From positions 76,668,724 to 76,732,723 of the forward strand of contig NC_134846.1 of NCBI RefSeq assembly GCF_965363235.1: 64,000 nucleotides of DNA, in the 5' to 3' direction. The position numbers were made by a program, and so were the translations under genes. Origin of the DNA: Mytilus galloprovincialis. Its lineage: Eukaryota > Mollusca > Bivalvia > Mytilida > Mytilidae. Below are positions 34,443 to 45,734 of this stretch, piece by piece (positions within the stretch are counted from its first letter, which is position 1; the number at the start of each line of letters is the position of its first letter). Under the pieces are notes generated by a model. It saw only the letters and a list, made by a program, of their open reading frames with translations, was not told where the DNA came from and did no database searches.

Positions 34443-36934
34443 ATAAACGATAAAGACCTTTTACACAAATATAAGCTCATCAGTATCCCAAAACTGTTTT
34501 ATATCAGATTTCTTTCAGATTCAAAGAGGCTGTCGACATGGGGATCCCTTGTCACCTTATATTTTTCTTTTATGTGCTGAAATTCTAGGAATTTTAATCA
34601 GAAAGAACAAAGAAATTAAAGGAATTAAAATTGATGACACAGAATATCTTATCTCCCAATACGCAGATGACACATCAATAATACTTGACGGTACACCTAA
34701 ATCTCTAGATGCATCTCTTCGCTGACTCCATAAATATGCTGAAATGTCTGGTCTCCATATGAACTTGGACAAAACAAAGGTGGTGTGGATAGGCAAAAAA
34801 AAAATATAGTCAAGACACAATGTGTGTAAAATGGGGATTGGAATGGGGTTCCAGTAGGGTTACATTACTAGGAATAAACTTTTCTGTTAATCTGCATGAA
34901 ATGGAACTGTTGAATTATGGTCCAAGAATTAAAGAAATTGAAAATATAATAAAAATTTGGTCTAAACAAGCATTAACACCAGTTGGAAAAATAACTATCA
35001 TTAAGACACTAATTATTTCAAAATTGAACCATCTGTTTTTAACATTACAAGCACCATGCAAAAATACTTTAAAACAACTAACTGACAAAATTTATTCATT
35101 TATTTTGGAAAACAAACCTGACAAGATTAAAAGAGAAATATTATGTTCTGAACACAAATTAGGAGGGCTGAAAATGATAGATATTGACAAATATATAAAA
35201 GGATTGAAACTAACTTGGATAAGACAGTTGTTGAAAAACAACCCAAAACTAAATAAGCTATTAGAAAGTACTGAAAAAATTAGTATTGAAAACCTAGTTT
35301 ATTTAGGTCCAACAAAAAGATGTAAAAACCCTTTTTTGGGAAGAAGTTTTTAAAGCTTGGACAGATTTACAAAATAAATTCATACCAAAAAATGAAGAGG
35401 AGTTTTTATCAGTTTCGCTCTGGAATAATGAAAACATAAAAATAGGAACAACATCCATTTTCTATAAAGACTGGATAGATAAAGGAATCTTTTTGATAAA
35501 TGATTTATTAAACGATGAGGGAAAACTAATGACTTTTCAACAATTCCAAAACATTTATAAAATTAAGTCAAACTTTCTTACTTATAATGAGGTCATTTCA
35601 TCAATAAAATCATATAAAAAGGCTTTAAAAAACTATATATCCATAAACAATTGTTATAAAACACTAGGACCAATTATGCCGAATAATATAAGAATGTTTT
35701 TTTATCAAGAAAAGGCTCGAAAGATATGTATAATGTTTTATTTGAAAAAAGCAGTACTAAACTTAGATGTGAAGAAAAATGGTCCTTAACACTCAACAAA
35801 AATTTTGATTGGAAAACTGTGCATAATATGTCTTTTTACTCCACAAAAAGCTCAAAACTCCACTGGTTCCAATATAGAATAATACACAGAATATTGGGCA
35901 CAAATAAATTTTTATTTAAGATAAAAATAAAACAAAGCGATAAATGTACTTTCTGTAATGAAGTTACTGAAGATATTGAACACATCTTTTGGACATGCCA
36001 TAAAATAGCAGATCTGTGGATAAGACTCATGGACTGGATTTATAACCAAACACAAATAATTATTCCATTTAACATGGATATAATTTTATTCGGAAATTTA
36101 AGAAAAACAGAAAATAATGAAATAAAAAACCTTAATAATACTTTTATCAAAATTCTTTATCTATAGAACAAAACTGTGTGAAAATCAAGTAAATTTTGCA
36201 GGGCTGAAAAACTATCTAAAAGAAAATCTAATACTAGAAAAGAATATATTTTTTAAAACAAAGCCTCTTCACATTGCCAACCTCTACTGGGACCCCTGGC
36301 TTCCATTATTAGACTGAATAATTTACACTTAAGCAACCTAATTAGCATTACCCTATGTAATGTTATTGTGCATTTTATTTTAGCCTTCTCACACCAACAT
36401 ATATGTTTTTATATAATATACTGTTATATGATATTTATTGTTTATTGTCTTTTGTTCTTGTTTTGTGCCTAAATGCATATACATTCTTTAATATCTGATT
36501 TGTGTTTGTATGTTTATTTACAATGGAAAACCAACTTTGCCAAATTAATTTAATGTTGTATCTTAAGAAAAAAAAATATTGCTGCCAAATTCCAAATTTC
36601 AAAGATTTTTTATTTTAATTTTTTTTTTCTCTAGTTTTTATTTTTTTTGTTTTTTGTTTTGCTTTTCTGTTTTATTTATTTATTATTTTCTCTTCTCTTC
36701 TCACTTTCTCTCTCAAATAAAATTCTCACTTTATTGATAAACATTGAAATAATTGATACACAATATACTGTATATATATTTTATAATTTTGAATACTAAC
36801 AATTACTAACAATTTTTCTAAATATACAATCTAATGTTTAACGAGGCCGGGATAAGGTACCGGTACTTTCTGTATCAAACCAATAAATGTGAAAGTTTTC
36901 AATAAAGTATGTATAATTTAAAAAAAGAAAAAAA
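34443..36934 (+). mobile_element. 5'-truncated, decayed LINE (L1/Tx1-like) with 13-bp target duplication
   Basis: AGAAACCGTAATG flanks both sides (34430-34442, 36935-36947) and the right end is A-rich. Reading frames give the C-terminal half of a reverse transcriptase: FQIQRGCRHGDPLSPYIFLL, then SQYADDTSIILDG (catalytic YADD), TPVGKITIIKTLIISKLNHL, and a zinc-knuckle-like CTFCNEVTEDIEHIFWTC typical of the domain after RT in L1/Tx1-type LINEs. An in-frame TGA (about 34722), an oligo-A frameshift near 34800 and breaks near 35350 and 35760 make it inactive. The endonuclease and ORF1 are missing. The site corresponds to intron 2 of the NPL gene; the intact copy has the empty site near 24730. Confidence 0.85.
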
Positions 36935-38334
36935 AGAAACCGTAATGGTTTCGAATAATAAAAAAATGTAAATTAAAAATTTAAAGAAAACTACCGTATC
37001 ATTTAAACTTCAAGTGAACACAAATGTACTGTGGTCTTTTTGTCACCAGCAGTGGCTTCGTCCTAATGTTTGGAAATAACCTCATTTAAGAACCCGGATT
37101 AATAATTTATAATATGTTAGATGCGCGTTTTGTCGTTTTCATCGCCATCAGATTATTTGTGCTTTGTTAAAAAAATGTATTCTCGAATGCTTTCATCTGC
37201 TGATATATAAATCATATCGTATTGTCCTCTAAAATTGACCGTTGTACTTCAAACTAAGTTACATAGTGCAGAAAAATATACGTATCATTATCGATGAACA
37301 ACATTGTTTTCTTTTTCACATTGAATATACACAATGAAGAAGAAGATGTTTTATTTCCATATAATGGGTTCACAAACAATATGAGACATTATTTTGATAA
37401 AGAAACAACATTGTTTTCTTATTCATCATACGGTAAACTATATAGTGTAATCGACATTGTTTCTTTTTAGTGAAATTAACTTTGATGGCTTTGAAGAATA
37501 TGCAAAATATCTTGTTTGTCAGAAGTTCACGTATCTTTTTGATAAGTTACAAAAAATAATTCTTGTTCATAATTATAAAGTTTGTCAAACAATTACTAAT
37601 TCCAGGCGTCCCCACTTTCCTACTTTTGCAAAATTAACCATTTAGACTACATGGAAGCAAAACTCACAGTTATATCGTTAACGTTTTTACCTTATTGATG
37701 AAGTTTTAATTACTGTGTATAACTGTTGTAAGTTCGAAATATATAAATTACAAAAAATGTCTTACGCCAATGCTTCAAAGGAAACATCTTTCATACTAAT
37801 ACTATCATATTAAAGTGTGCATTATTTATAGTAAATGGAACATTAGAAGAAGGGTTATCTATGACCCAAGAAGAGAGAAAACAAACAGCAGAGACATGGG
37901 TGACAGTAGCGAAAGGAAGGTGAGTAATAATGGCCGTTTTTTACAATAACTGTAACACACAAGCAAAATATAAGACCACAGAATGACAAAAAAAGCAACT
38001 GCAATGACATCTAAATCCCATATTACTAATAGATGTTTCGCAAATTCCCAATAAATCATAATAATCATGAATGCATCATTAAGAGAAAGAAAGTCCAAGA
38101 ACGTTATTAGATTTAATGAACACCTGTACAGGTGAAAATTAAGGCATTTCTTACTGTACAGAATTTTTCTTTCTGCTGTTTTTGTTTAGATCGAGACTAA
38201 GGGTGTAGCGATTTCAATGTAGTTAATGTACGTCAACGCTGTATCGCTGGGAGCAATATTTAGTCTCCTCGATAGATTTTTAGATGTTATATAAGAATTA
38301 GGAATTGATTCGATTTGTACACGAAAAAAAAATT

Positions 38335-38700
38335 AGTTAACTCTTGTTATGCGTTTACTTTTCTACATTGGCTAGAGGTATAGGGGGAGGGTTGAGATCT
38401 CATAAATATGTTCAACCCCGCTGCAATTTTGCGCCTGTCCCAAGTCAGGAGCCTCTGGCCTTTGTTAGTCTTGTATGATTTTTAATTTTAGTTTTTTGTG
38501 TATAATTCGGAGTTTAGTATGACGTCCATTATCACTGTACTAGTATACATATGTTTAAGGGGCCAGCTGAAGGACGCCTACGGGTGTGGGAGTTTCTCGC
38601 TACATTGAAGACCCATTGGTGGCCTTCGGCTGTTGTCTGCTCTATTGTCGGGTTGTTTTCGCTTTGACACATTCCCCATTTCCTTTCTCAATTTTATCTT
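38335..38700 (-). repeat. Dispersed repeat (GGCCAGAGGCTCCTGACTTG family), - copy
   Basis: Reverse complement of the segment at 42595-42965: CATTCCCCATTTCC, TCGCTACATTGAAGACC, GGGGCCAGCTGAAGGACG and CAAGTCAGGAGCCTCTGGCC are shared. It is in intron 4 of the broken NPL copy. Confidence 0.7.
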
Positions 38701-40744
38701 AACAATCGTTAATAATGCAAAAGGCATGTTAACGCTAATATAAAAACAACAAAACAAAATGCCAACAAAATGCCAACACAAAGCACTGAATTAGTGATAA
38801 TCTTTTATATTGTAGGTTTGGAATTATTCTTCATTTTGGAACTAACAATTATAAAGATTTCCAAGGTTTGGTTTGTTTAAATTCATTAGCTTTTCTTCCG
38901 TATCCAGTTTACAGCTCACAATCCTTCGTTCTGAATCTATAATATTAATGTTTAACTTTGGTTATTTTAATGAGTAATGAATTAAAGAGTGTGATATGAG
39001 TTACATCAATGAAACAGCAAACAGTAACTTAAAGCAAAGAAGAAAGAAAAGTCATAGTTCATACCTTAAAATACAAGGCAAATAAAAAGAACATCCAAAT
39101 TTGACAAATGAGCTTTGATTGTATGGCAATAATACGTTCATGTTTTGTTACTTTTATAGGCTAGGCATGCAGAGAAGATTAGGGTTGATGCTATATCACC
39201 ATTTTTGCACCATCTTTCTACAAACCTGACTCAGTGGGTTATTTGTTATATCTTGTTTTATTAGACATGAAATGTTTAACTTAATACAAATGTTTCACTA
39301 TTTTACATTGTATAGCATATAAAATAGTAATAGTGTTATATCCCTAATTCGATCTTATTGTATTGTATTTTGTTGCAGAAACATTAGTGGAGTATATGTC
39401 AAAAGTAGCGTCGGCGGCACCAAATACACCATTCTTCTACTACTGTATCAATTTCTTCACTGGTGTTTGTCGTGAGTAAACTTTATTATACAAAATTAAA
39501 GACCACTTTTTCTATTCTGAATTTATTTTGCCCATCATTCTCAATTCTTTTTATTTAATCACCCGATGATTTTCTATTCTTTATTTTATTGACCAATTTT
39601 TCTATGTTTTCTTGTTGCACATTTTTCTGCAGTATTTGTCCCTTATTCACCCTTCTGTAAACCCTATCCATACCCTTACAATTGCGCAGTTATTTATTAA
39701 TATATAATGTATGTGAAATAGATAAACCAAAATTTGAATTTAATTTGTAAATGTTATATTGTACAAAGAATCATGTTGAACTGCAACATTTTTGTCAATA
39801 TATTTTGAGACTGTTTAAATTTTAAATATGAAATATTATAGCATAAACTTCGAACCATTTTTATAGTAAAGCAGTCATAAGTGCAATCATAGGGAGTTTC
39901 CATCCATTGATTATAACGGTTGTATGTGGTAGTTTATACATTTGTCTGTTGAAATGTCAGTAACCTTTGGTTCAACCATTTGTTTCGTCGTTCTCTCAGC
40001 GTATAGTTTGATCCCAGGTTAATATTTTAAGTGAAACGTGCACTGGAACAACAAAATTGAAGCATAAAGACATTTTTTTTTCTGGTCAATAATTTGCACC
40101 ATTCAATCATTTCAGCAACTAGTTTGTCACTAGGAATAGAAGTACCGGTGATAGCATCATTTATGGGACAGTTATTTGACAATATGAAGACGGCTTTCGA
40201 TAAAGTTGACATGAAAACAGCAAGTAGATATCAGGTATCTATTCAAAATTGTTACCTTAGACGATAGTTAGTTTGATTTTTCTTTCATTGATTTGTGTTC
40301 TTAAATGGTTTGTGAGATTTAAACATAGGTAAACTACAGTTGCATTTATTCTTATGCAAGTTTGTTTAACTTCAAAATGTAATCTAGTACAATCTAGTTA
40401 TTTGCCCTATTCACATGGAATTTCGTCAATTTATGAGAATATTTGTGAAATTTCTTTTCTAGATATAATTCTAAATTTGTTGATAAAACAAATCAACTTC
40501 TTGGTCAATCAAATTCGACATCTATTTAAAGTTGTCTTCAAACCAGTGCAATGAGCTATTTTTGGAATTGCAGCGGAGTGTTTACACGCTTGTTGAAGAC
40601 CTTATTGTGACTTTGATAATATGAAGTACACCAAGGACTGTTCATTTGCCTTCGTTTTTCTAAATATGTGCAGTGAATCTGTGTCATGAATGGTCCAAAT
40701 GATGTGGGATAAAGAAACTATAAGCATGATAAGGGGTACGGTCT

Positions 40745-40985
40745 TCAGTAATGTGCAAATCAAATATCGCATATTCAGCAACAACAACAAAAATCACGCG
40801 ATTTGATAAAATGTAAATCAATTAAAAAAAAACAAAAAACACTACGGCATGATTTATGACATAGCAATAAATGAAAGAGAAATATGTAACTAACGGAATC
40901 ACTAACACACCGGCTCCTGATCCTGTAGTATGTGTCGAGGTTTAATTTACGATCGATTAACTTTCCACTACACACGGGACAATAG
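40745..40985. repeat. Degenerate dispersed repeat, cassette 3 copy
   Basis: Counterpart of 29680-29890 in the intact gene (CGCATATTCAG, AATCACGCGATTTGA, CTCCTGATC), inherited through the cassette duplication. Confidence 0.5.
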
Positions 40986-41109
40986 TGTAACAAACAATAT
41001 AAGGAACAGTTTTAATGAACATACATTATTTAGATTTTTAACCTTGTGTTATAGTTTCAAGTACAAGAACTCAACACAATACGATCAGACATTGGTACGT
41101 ATATAGATA

Positions 41110-41395
41110 TAAGATGATGTGGTATGAGTGCCAATGAGACAACTCTCCATCCAAGTTACAATTTGTAAAAGTTAACCATTATAGGTCAAAGCAAGGTCTT
41201 CAACACGGAGCCTTGGCTCACACTGAACAGCAAGCTATATAAAGAGTCCCAAAAATTACTAGTGTAAAATCTTAAAAACGGGAAAACTAACGGTATAATC
41301 TATATAAAAAACGAGAAACGAGAAACACGTATGAACCACTTCAACAAACGACAACTACTGATCATCAGATTCCTTACTTTGGCCAGATACAAACA
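41110..41395 (+). repeat. Dispersed SINE-like repeat copy
   Basis: AAGATGATGTGGTATGAGTG..CAACTCTCCATCCAAG variant with AAGTTAACCATTATAGGTC. It is absent from the matching intron of the intact copy, so it was inserted after the duplication. Confidence 0.65.
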
Positions 41396-42594
41396 AATGC
41401 AACGGGTTTAAACGTTTTAATAAACCTGTATCCTTATCTGAAACAATAGTGTAACATCACAACATAGACATGATAGAGGCACACTATAAAATATCAATTG
41501 AAATGGCTTTACTCAATCAAACGACATATCAACACTAGTTAACATACAATGAACGAATAAATTTGACATTTGATACAATGTAAATACAAAGTCAATAAAA
41601 TAAGGGATGATAAATAAAGGAAGCAGTAGTCTACTGCTGTGAGATGTTAAACAATTAAAAAAAAAAACATTAACCCTGAATAAAAAGCCGCCATATATAA
41701 TTATATGCACAGGTAAATGAAAATGATTGTGTGGCAAGGCATACAGTATAATCGAGAATGGAAATATATTTTTGTTCATAGTACGAAGAAGTTAAACTTT
41801 ATTGTAATACCAAACTCTTATCAAAGCTGATATATAGACGAGATATAACCTTGAATAAGTAAACATTAAATAACAAAAAAGCATTACAAATAGTATCAAC
41901 AGGTTAAATTAATATATACGTGTACGTATATACATGTATAAGCATGGTATGCAGACTTTTGGTAAACTCACTCAAATGTCAGGAACATGATAGTTGTTTT
42001 CGATTCGTTTGATGTGCTTTGGATTTTGAATTTTTTATAAGAGTTCAATATTTTTGCCATTTTCTTTTCACTTGCTGTAAAAAAAACCTGTAAATTGTTA
42101 TCCATTTGATTGATGTTTTTGAGCGTTTGATTTTGCCATTTATTAAGAGACTATCCGTTATTTGTTTTCATTAGCGTCAAGTATATTTTTTTTAAGTAAC
42201 GCTTTATTGATATCGTGCACCCGAATAGCTTTCCTGTATTTACCTTCAGCAGGAACGCTCAACCCCGGATATTGCAATGATGTAGACAACATAAACATGC
42301 GAAAAGCTCTATGACCAAAAGAAACATAAAAAGTCAAATGAATATAACAAGAGGAATACCATATGTCATTTTACTAAAACAGAACTTGTATATGTAATAA
42401 TAAGTGATAAGATTTTTGGCAATACCGATTTGTCATGTCTTGTTATAGAAGTAAGGAATAACCCATATGAATAATGTTTCAAAGACGAAATGAAATGTTT
42501 ATTAGAAAAAAAAGCATTGATTCGGTAAGGGAATCAATTACGAGTTTATATACTTGCTATCGAAAATGACAAAATAAATATGATAAGTATTACA

Positions 42595-42965
42595 ATAAAA
42601 TTGAGAATGGAAATGGGGAATGTGCCAAAGAGACACCAACCCGACCATAGAAAAAAACAACAGCAGAAGGTCACCAACAGGTCTTCAATGTAGCGAGAAA
42701 TTCCCGCACCAGGTGGCGTCCTTCAGCTGGCCCCTAAACAAATATATACTAGTTCAGTGATAATGAACGCCATACTAATTTCCAAATTGTACACAAGAAA
42801 CTAAAATTAAAATAATACAAGACTAACAAAGGCCAGAGGCTCCTGACTTGGGACAGGCGCAAAAATGCGGCGGGGTTAAACATGTTTATGAGATCTTAAC
42901 CCTCCCCCTATACCTCCAGCCAATGTAGAAAAGTAAACGCATAACAATACGCACATTAAAATTCA
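42595..42965 (+). repeat. Dispersed repeat (GGCCAGAGGCTCCTGACTTG family), + copy
   Basis: Partner of 38335-38700 in the opposite orientation, about 4 kb away inside the same broken gene. The pair could fold back on itself in a transcript. Confidence 0.7.
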
Positions 42966-43217
42966 GTTCAAGAGAAGTCCGAGTCTGATGTCAGAAGATG
43001 TAACCAAAGAAAATAAACAAAATGACAATAATACATAAATAACAACAGACTACTAGCAGTTAACTGACATGCCAGCTCCAGACTTCATTTAAACTGACTG
43101 AAAGATTATGATTTCATCATATGAACATCAGGCACAATCCTTCCCGTTAGGGGTTTAGTATCATACCATCATAACATATATGAGAAGAACATAACCCGTG
43201 TCATGCCAACAACTGGT

Positions 43218-43325
43218 TGTTGTATATATATAAGAATATATATATATTGTATATATATAAGAATATATATATATATATTGTATATATATATATTGTATAT
43301 ATATAAGAATATAAGTAAATATATA
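43218..43325. repeat. TA-rich minisatellite
   Basis: Alternating TATATA runs with TTGTATAT and AAGAATAT interruptions. Frames on both strands here are artefacts. Confidence 0.85.
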
Positions 43326-44057
43326 AGAATTAAAATATGTCATGATCAATTATTAGTCACCATTACAAATATAATACTGCAAAGAAATGCGTAACAATAA
43401 AAATTAAAAATAATTGTTCTTCCTCCCACTATAAATGTGGCTGTCAATATCTGTTTTCATTGTTTTTAAATTTGTTCTATTATATCATTTTATTGCCATT
43501 ACTGTCAAATGAAATCAACGCGTTTATCTAAATACCTATTATTTACAACTACTGTAATTAAAGTTTGTATTTCTCTTTCTTAAATTTCTTTATAAGTTAA
43601 CTTCATTTCTATTATACTTCAGGTGCGGCCATTCCAGGTACAGGCATTAATGTAGTGAAGGCAATATTTAATATAGTCTCTGGGCTAAATGCTGGACCCG
43701 TACGACTGTCACTCAGCAATTTAAGTCAGGAACTAAAAGAACAGTTAAAGGAAAAACTTAATGCCACTGGAATATTTAAATAATATGGGGAATAAATGCC
43801 AAAAACATATGGATATTATGAAGTCTATTAGATTCTATAGAACTATCGATAGAAAAGAATAATGACATACAGCATTGATATAAATAGAACTGCAACAAAT
43901 AAGTTATCTTTACCTTGGTATGATTGTTTTTTGTACCGGACATTTTATTTACGGTCATTACAATGTTGGGTGTAAATTTTTATTACAAAAAATACTGGCA
44001 GCACAAAAAAAAAATAAACGCATATGATGAACTTTTAACAATCAAATAAGCATATGT

Positions 44058-44063
44058 AATAAA
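44058..44063 (+). promoter_or_regulatory. Polyadenylation signal, third NPL copy
   Basis: AATAAA at the place matching 31236 of the intact copy. Confidence 0.45.
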
Positions 44064-44158
44064 AAAATAATAGCTTCATGTCTATTCTTGAGTTTTGAAT
44101 TACTATGTTCCTGTTAGTATACACACAATACATGGAACATGAATCACAGGATAGAAGA

Positions 44159-44164
44159 TTTATT
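44159..44164 (-). promoter_or_regulatory. Polyadenylation signal of the GPCR
   Basis: AATAAA on the - strand, 44 bases past the receptor stop. It lies about 100 bases from the + strand signal of the NPL copy, so the two 3' ends nearly meet. Confidence 0.55.
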
Positions 44165-44207
44165 GACCAACATTTGTTTGCTGCTGACCACCTTATTGTT
44201 AAAACAT

Positions 44208-45119
44208 TCATATAACAGTACAGAATGTATCTTGTTGGGGTTTTGCAAATCTCCTTTTGATACGACCAAATATTTGAAAGGTAGCATTTCTGAATCGCCT
44301 GTTTTGCAGTGGATATACAATCGGGTTGGCAAATGAATTCAGAACTCCGAAAAAAGCAGATATCTCAGAAATGTGTATCATGAGTTCGTTTAGTTTTGTT
44401 GTTGATGCTTGATAAACTAAACTTATGGCAAACGGTGTCCAGCAGAACATAAATATTACCAAAATAACTGCCATAAATTTTGCTGCTCTAAGTTCATGTC
44501 GGAATTTCATCAAACGAGAGTTTAAAACTAGATTTGATTCAATCGACACAATCTGGCGTCTTTTAGTGACAGCAGCTTTGCACATCATTACGTACATCGC
44601 ACACATTGAAAATAATATGACGAAGTACTGCACTGGAATGAAAATGGTATATTCTCGAGGTGGCATGCATCCGGTATTATTTTCAGTCATTTCGAATTGT
44701 TTTGTTACTACTGGCCACATTGTTAAAAGTGCGCAATATACCCAAGTTCCAAAAACAAATGCAACTGTTTTCTTTCTTGTGACAGTTGTATATTTTCCAT
44801 GGTAACAAACACACAATAGTCTTTCGAACGCTGTCAGTAATACCGCGAATAAAGATGCAAATGATACGAAAACCATCGACGAAAATCGAAATATACATAC
44901 ACCTGGTAAATCTCTCAAATAACCAACGAGATTAAAAATGGCCTGCCAGATTAAGATGATGCCCACCAAAATATCCGCAGACGATAAATTTAACATTAAA
45001 ATATTTCCAGGTACACTTACGTTGATGTATTTCCATAGTATGTGAAGAACTATTCCATTTGCCAAAATAATGGGTATTCCACAAATAAGTTGTATTATTC
45101 CTCTGTCTTTCTCGTTCAT
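44208..45119 (-). CDS. Rhodopsin-family GPCR, orphan (intact, intronless)
   Basis: A 303-residue seven-pass plasma-membrane receptor in one open frame. Class A landmarks in order: TM1 N21 (ANGIV), TM2 D49 (LNLSSADIL), Cys75 before TM3 and Cys151 in loop 2 for the conserved disulfide, E99-R100-L101 in place of DRY, TM4 W126, TM6 FCWTPF, TM7 NPIVY, and a short basic tail (GRIKRRFAK). There is an N-glycosylation sequon at N147 in loop 2. The extracellular N-terminus is only a few residues, suggesting a small ligand. The ligand and G protein cannot be read from sequence. It is a member of a class A group I cannot name. Two broken copies lie at 31380-32178 and 19745-19965. It converges with the broken NPL copy. 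Confidence 0.93.
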   Translation of the reverse strand: MNEKDRGIIQLICGIPIILANGIVLHILWKYINVSVPGNILMLNLSSADILVGIILIWQAIFNLVGYLRDLPGVCIFRFSSMVFVSFASLFAVLLTAFERLLCVCYHGKYTTVTRKKTVAFVFGTWVYCALLTMWPVVTKQFEMTENNTGCMPPREYTIFIPVQYFVILFSMCAMYVMMCKAAVTKRRQIVSIESNLVLNSRLMKFRHELRAAKFMAVILVIFMFCWTPFAISLVYQASTTKLNELMIHISEISAFFGVLNSFANPIVYPLQNRRFRNATFQIFGRIKRRFAKPQQDTFCTVI

Positions 45120-45734
45120 TGTCTTCCACTAGAATTAAAACTCTTAGTTTTCAAACAGTCATAATATTTTGTTGTGATTCAATTCAACCTTTTTGAATTA
45201 TCACAAATTTGCAATCATGACTGACCGACTAGACGCTTTATAAAGTGTAGCTTAAATGGTGACTTAAACTGTACGAATACAAATTGTGGATAAATTAAAC
45301 AATGCAAAATAAGGACAGGAGCCAACGTTTTCTATAAGTAAATAACAAAATTGTTTTATGACTATTTCTGGTTAAAGTTGTTTGCAGAAACCATATCTTT
45401 TGTTTTAAATAACACTATATACAATAGAATAATGGCGTTATGTTTAACCGTTTTATTACAATTTTAAGAACTGTCCATCTGTCAATGTATAAAATATGTT
45501 AATATTAAATCTAATGCTGCACAGAAAACAACTATTCATCCAGTTTGAGAATGCTGCATATATACCTGTGAATTGAAAAACAAATAGGGGAAATATTTTC
45601 AATTAGACAAACCCAATACAAGTGTGAAATTCTCAACTGTGTCTACACCGAAACAAATGTTTGAAATCAATAGTTTTTCATTTTCGATACCAGTTTTACA
45701 GCTGCAGGCGTGTATTGCACAATGTTTTATTTAT
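45120..45734. other. GPCR 5' flank
   Basis: The sequence upstream of the receptor start is alignable by eye with 32179-32525 upstream of the cassette 2 relic, so the promoter region was duplicated too. No specific promoter element was picked out. Confidence 0.45.

Larger units (their letters stand above)
37471..43783 (+). pseudogene. NPL-like gene, third copy, broken
   Basis: Copies of nine-exon order from the intact gene: 37471-37541, 37832-37919, 38816-38870, 39160-39237, 39379-39471, 40116-40234, 41055-41094 and 43623-43783 match exons 3-7 and 9-11. Defects: no exon 1-2 equivalents found; the exon 3 donor GT is AT; exon 6 has a 2-base insertion shifting the frame; exon 8, carrying the Schiff-base Lys, is absent between 39472 and 40115; exon 9 lost 7 bases. 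The 7-base loss happens to put exon 9 in frame with exon 7 if exon 8 is skipped. The last exon has two in-frame acceptors 15 bases apart. A working aldolase is not possible; a shortened transcript cannot be excluded. Confidence 0.85.

Noticed and set aside
44425..44805. 126-codon frame on + across the GPCR
   Set aside because: Antisense to the intact receptor; it has no motif of its own.
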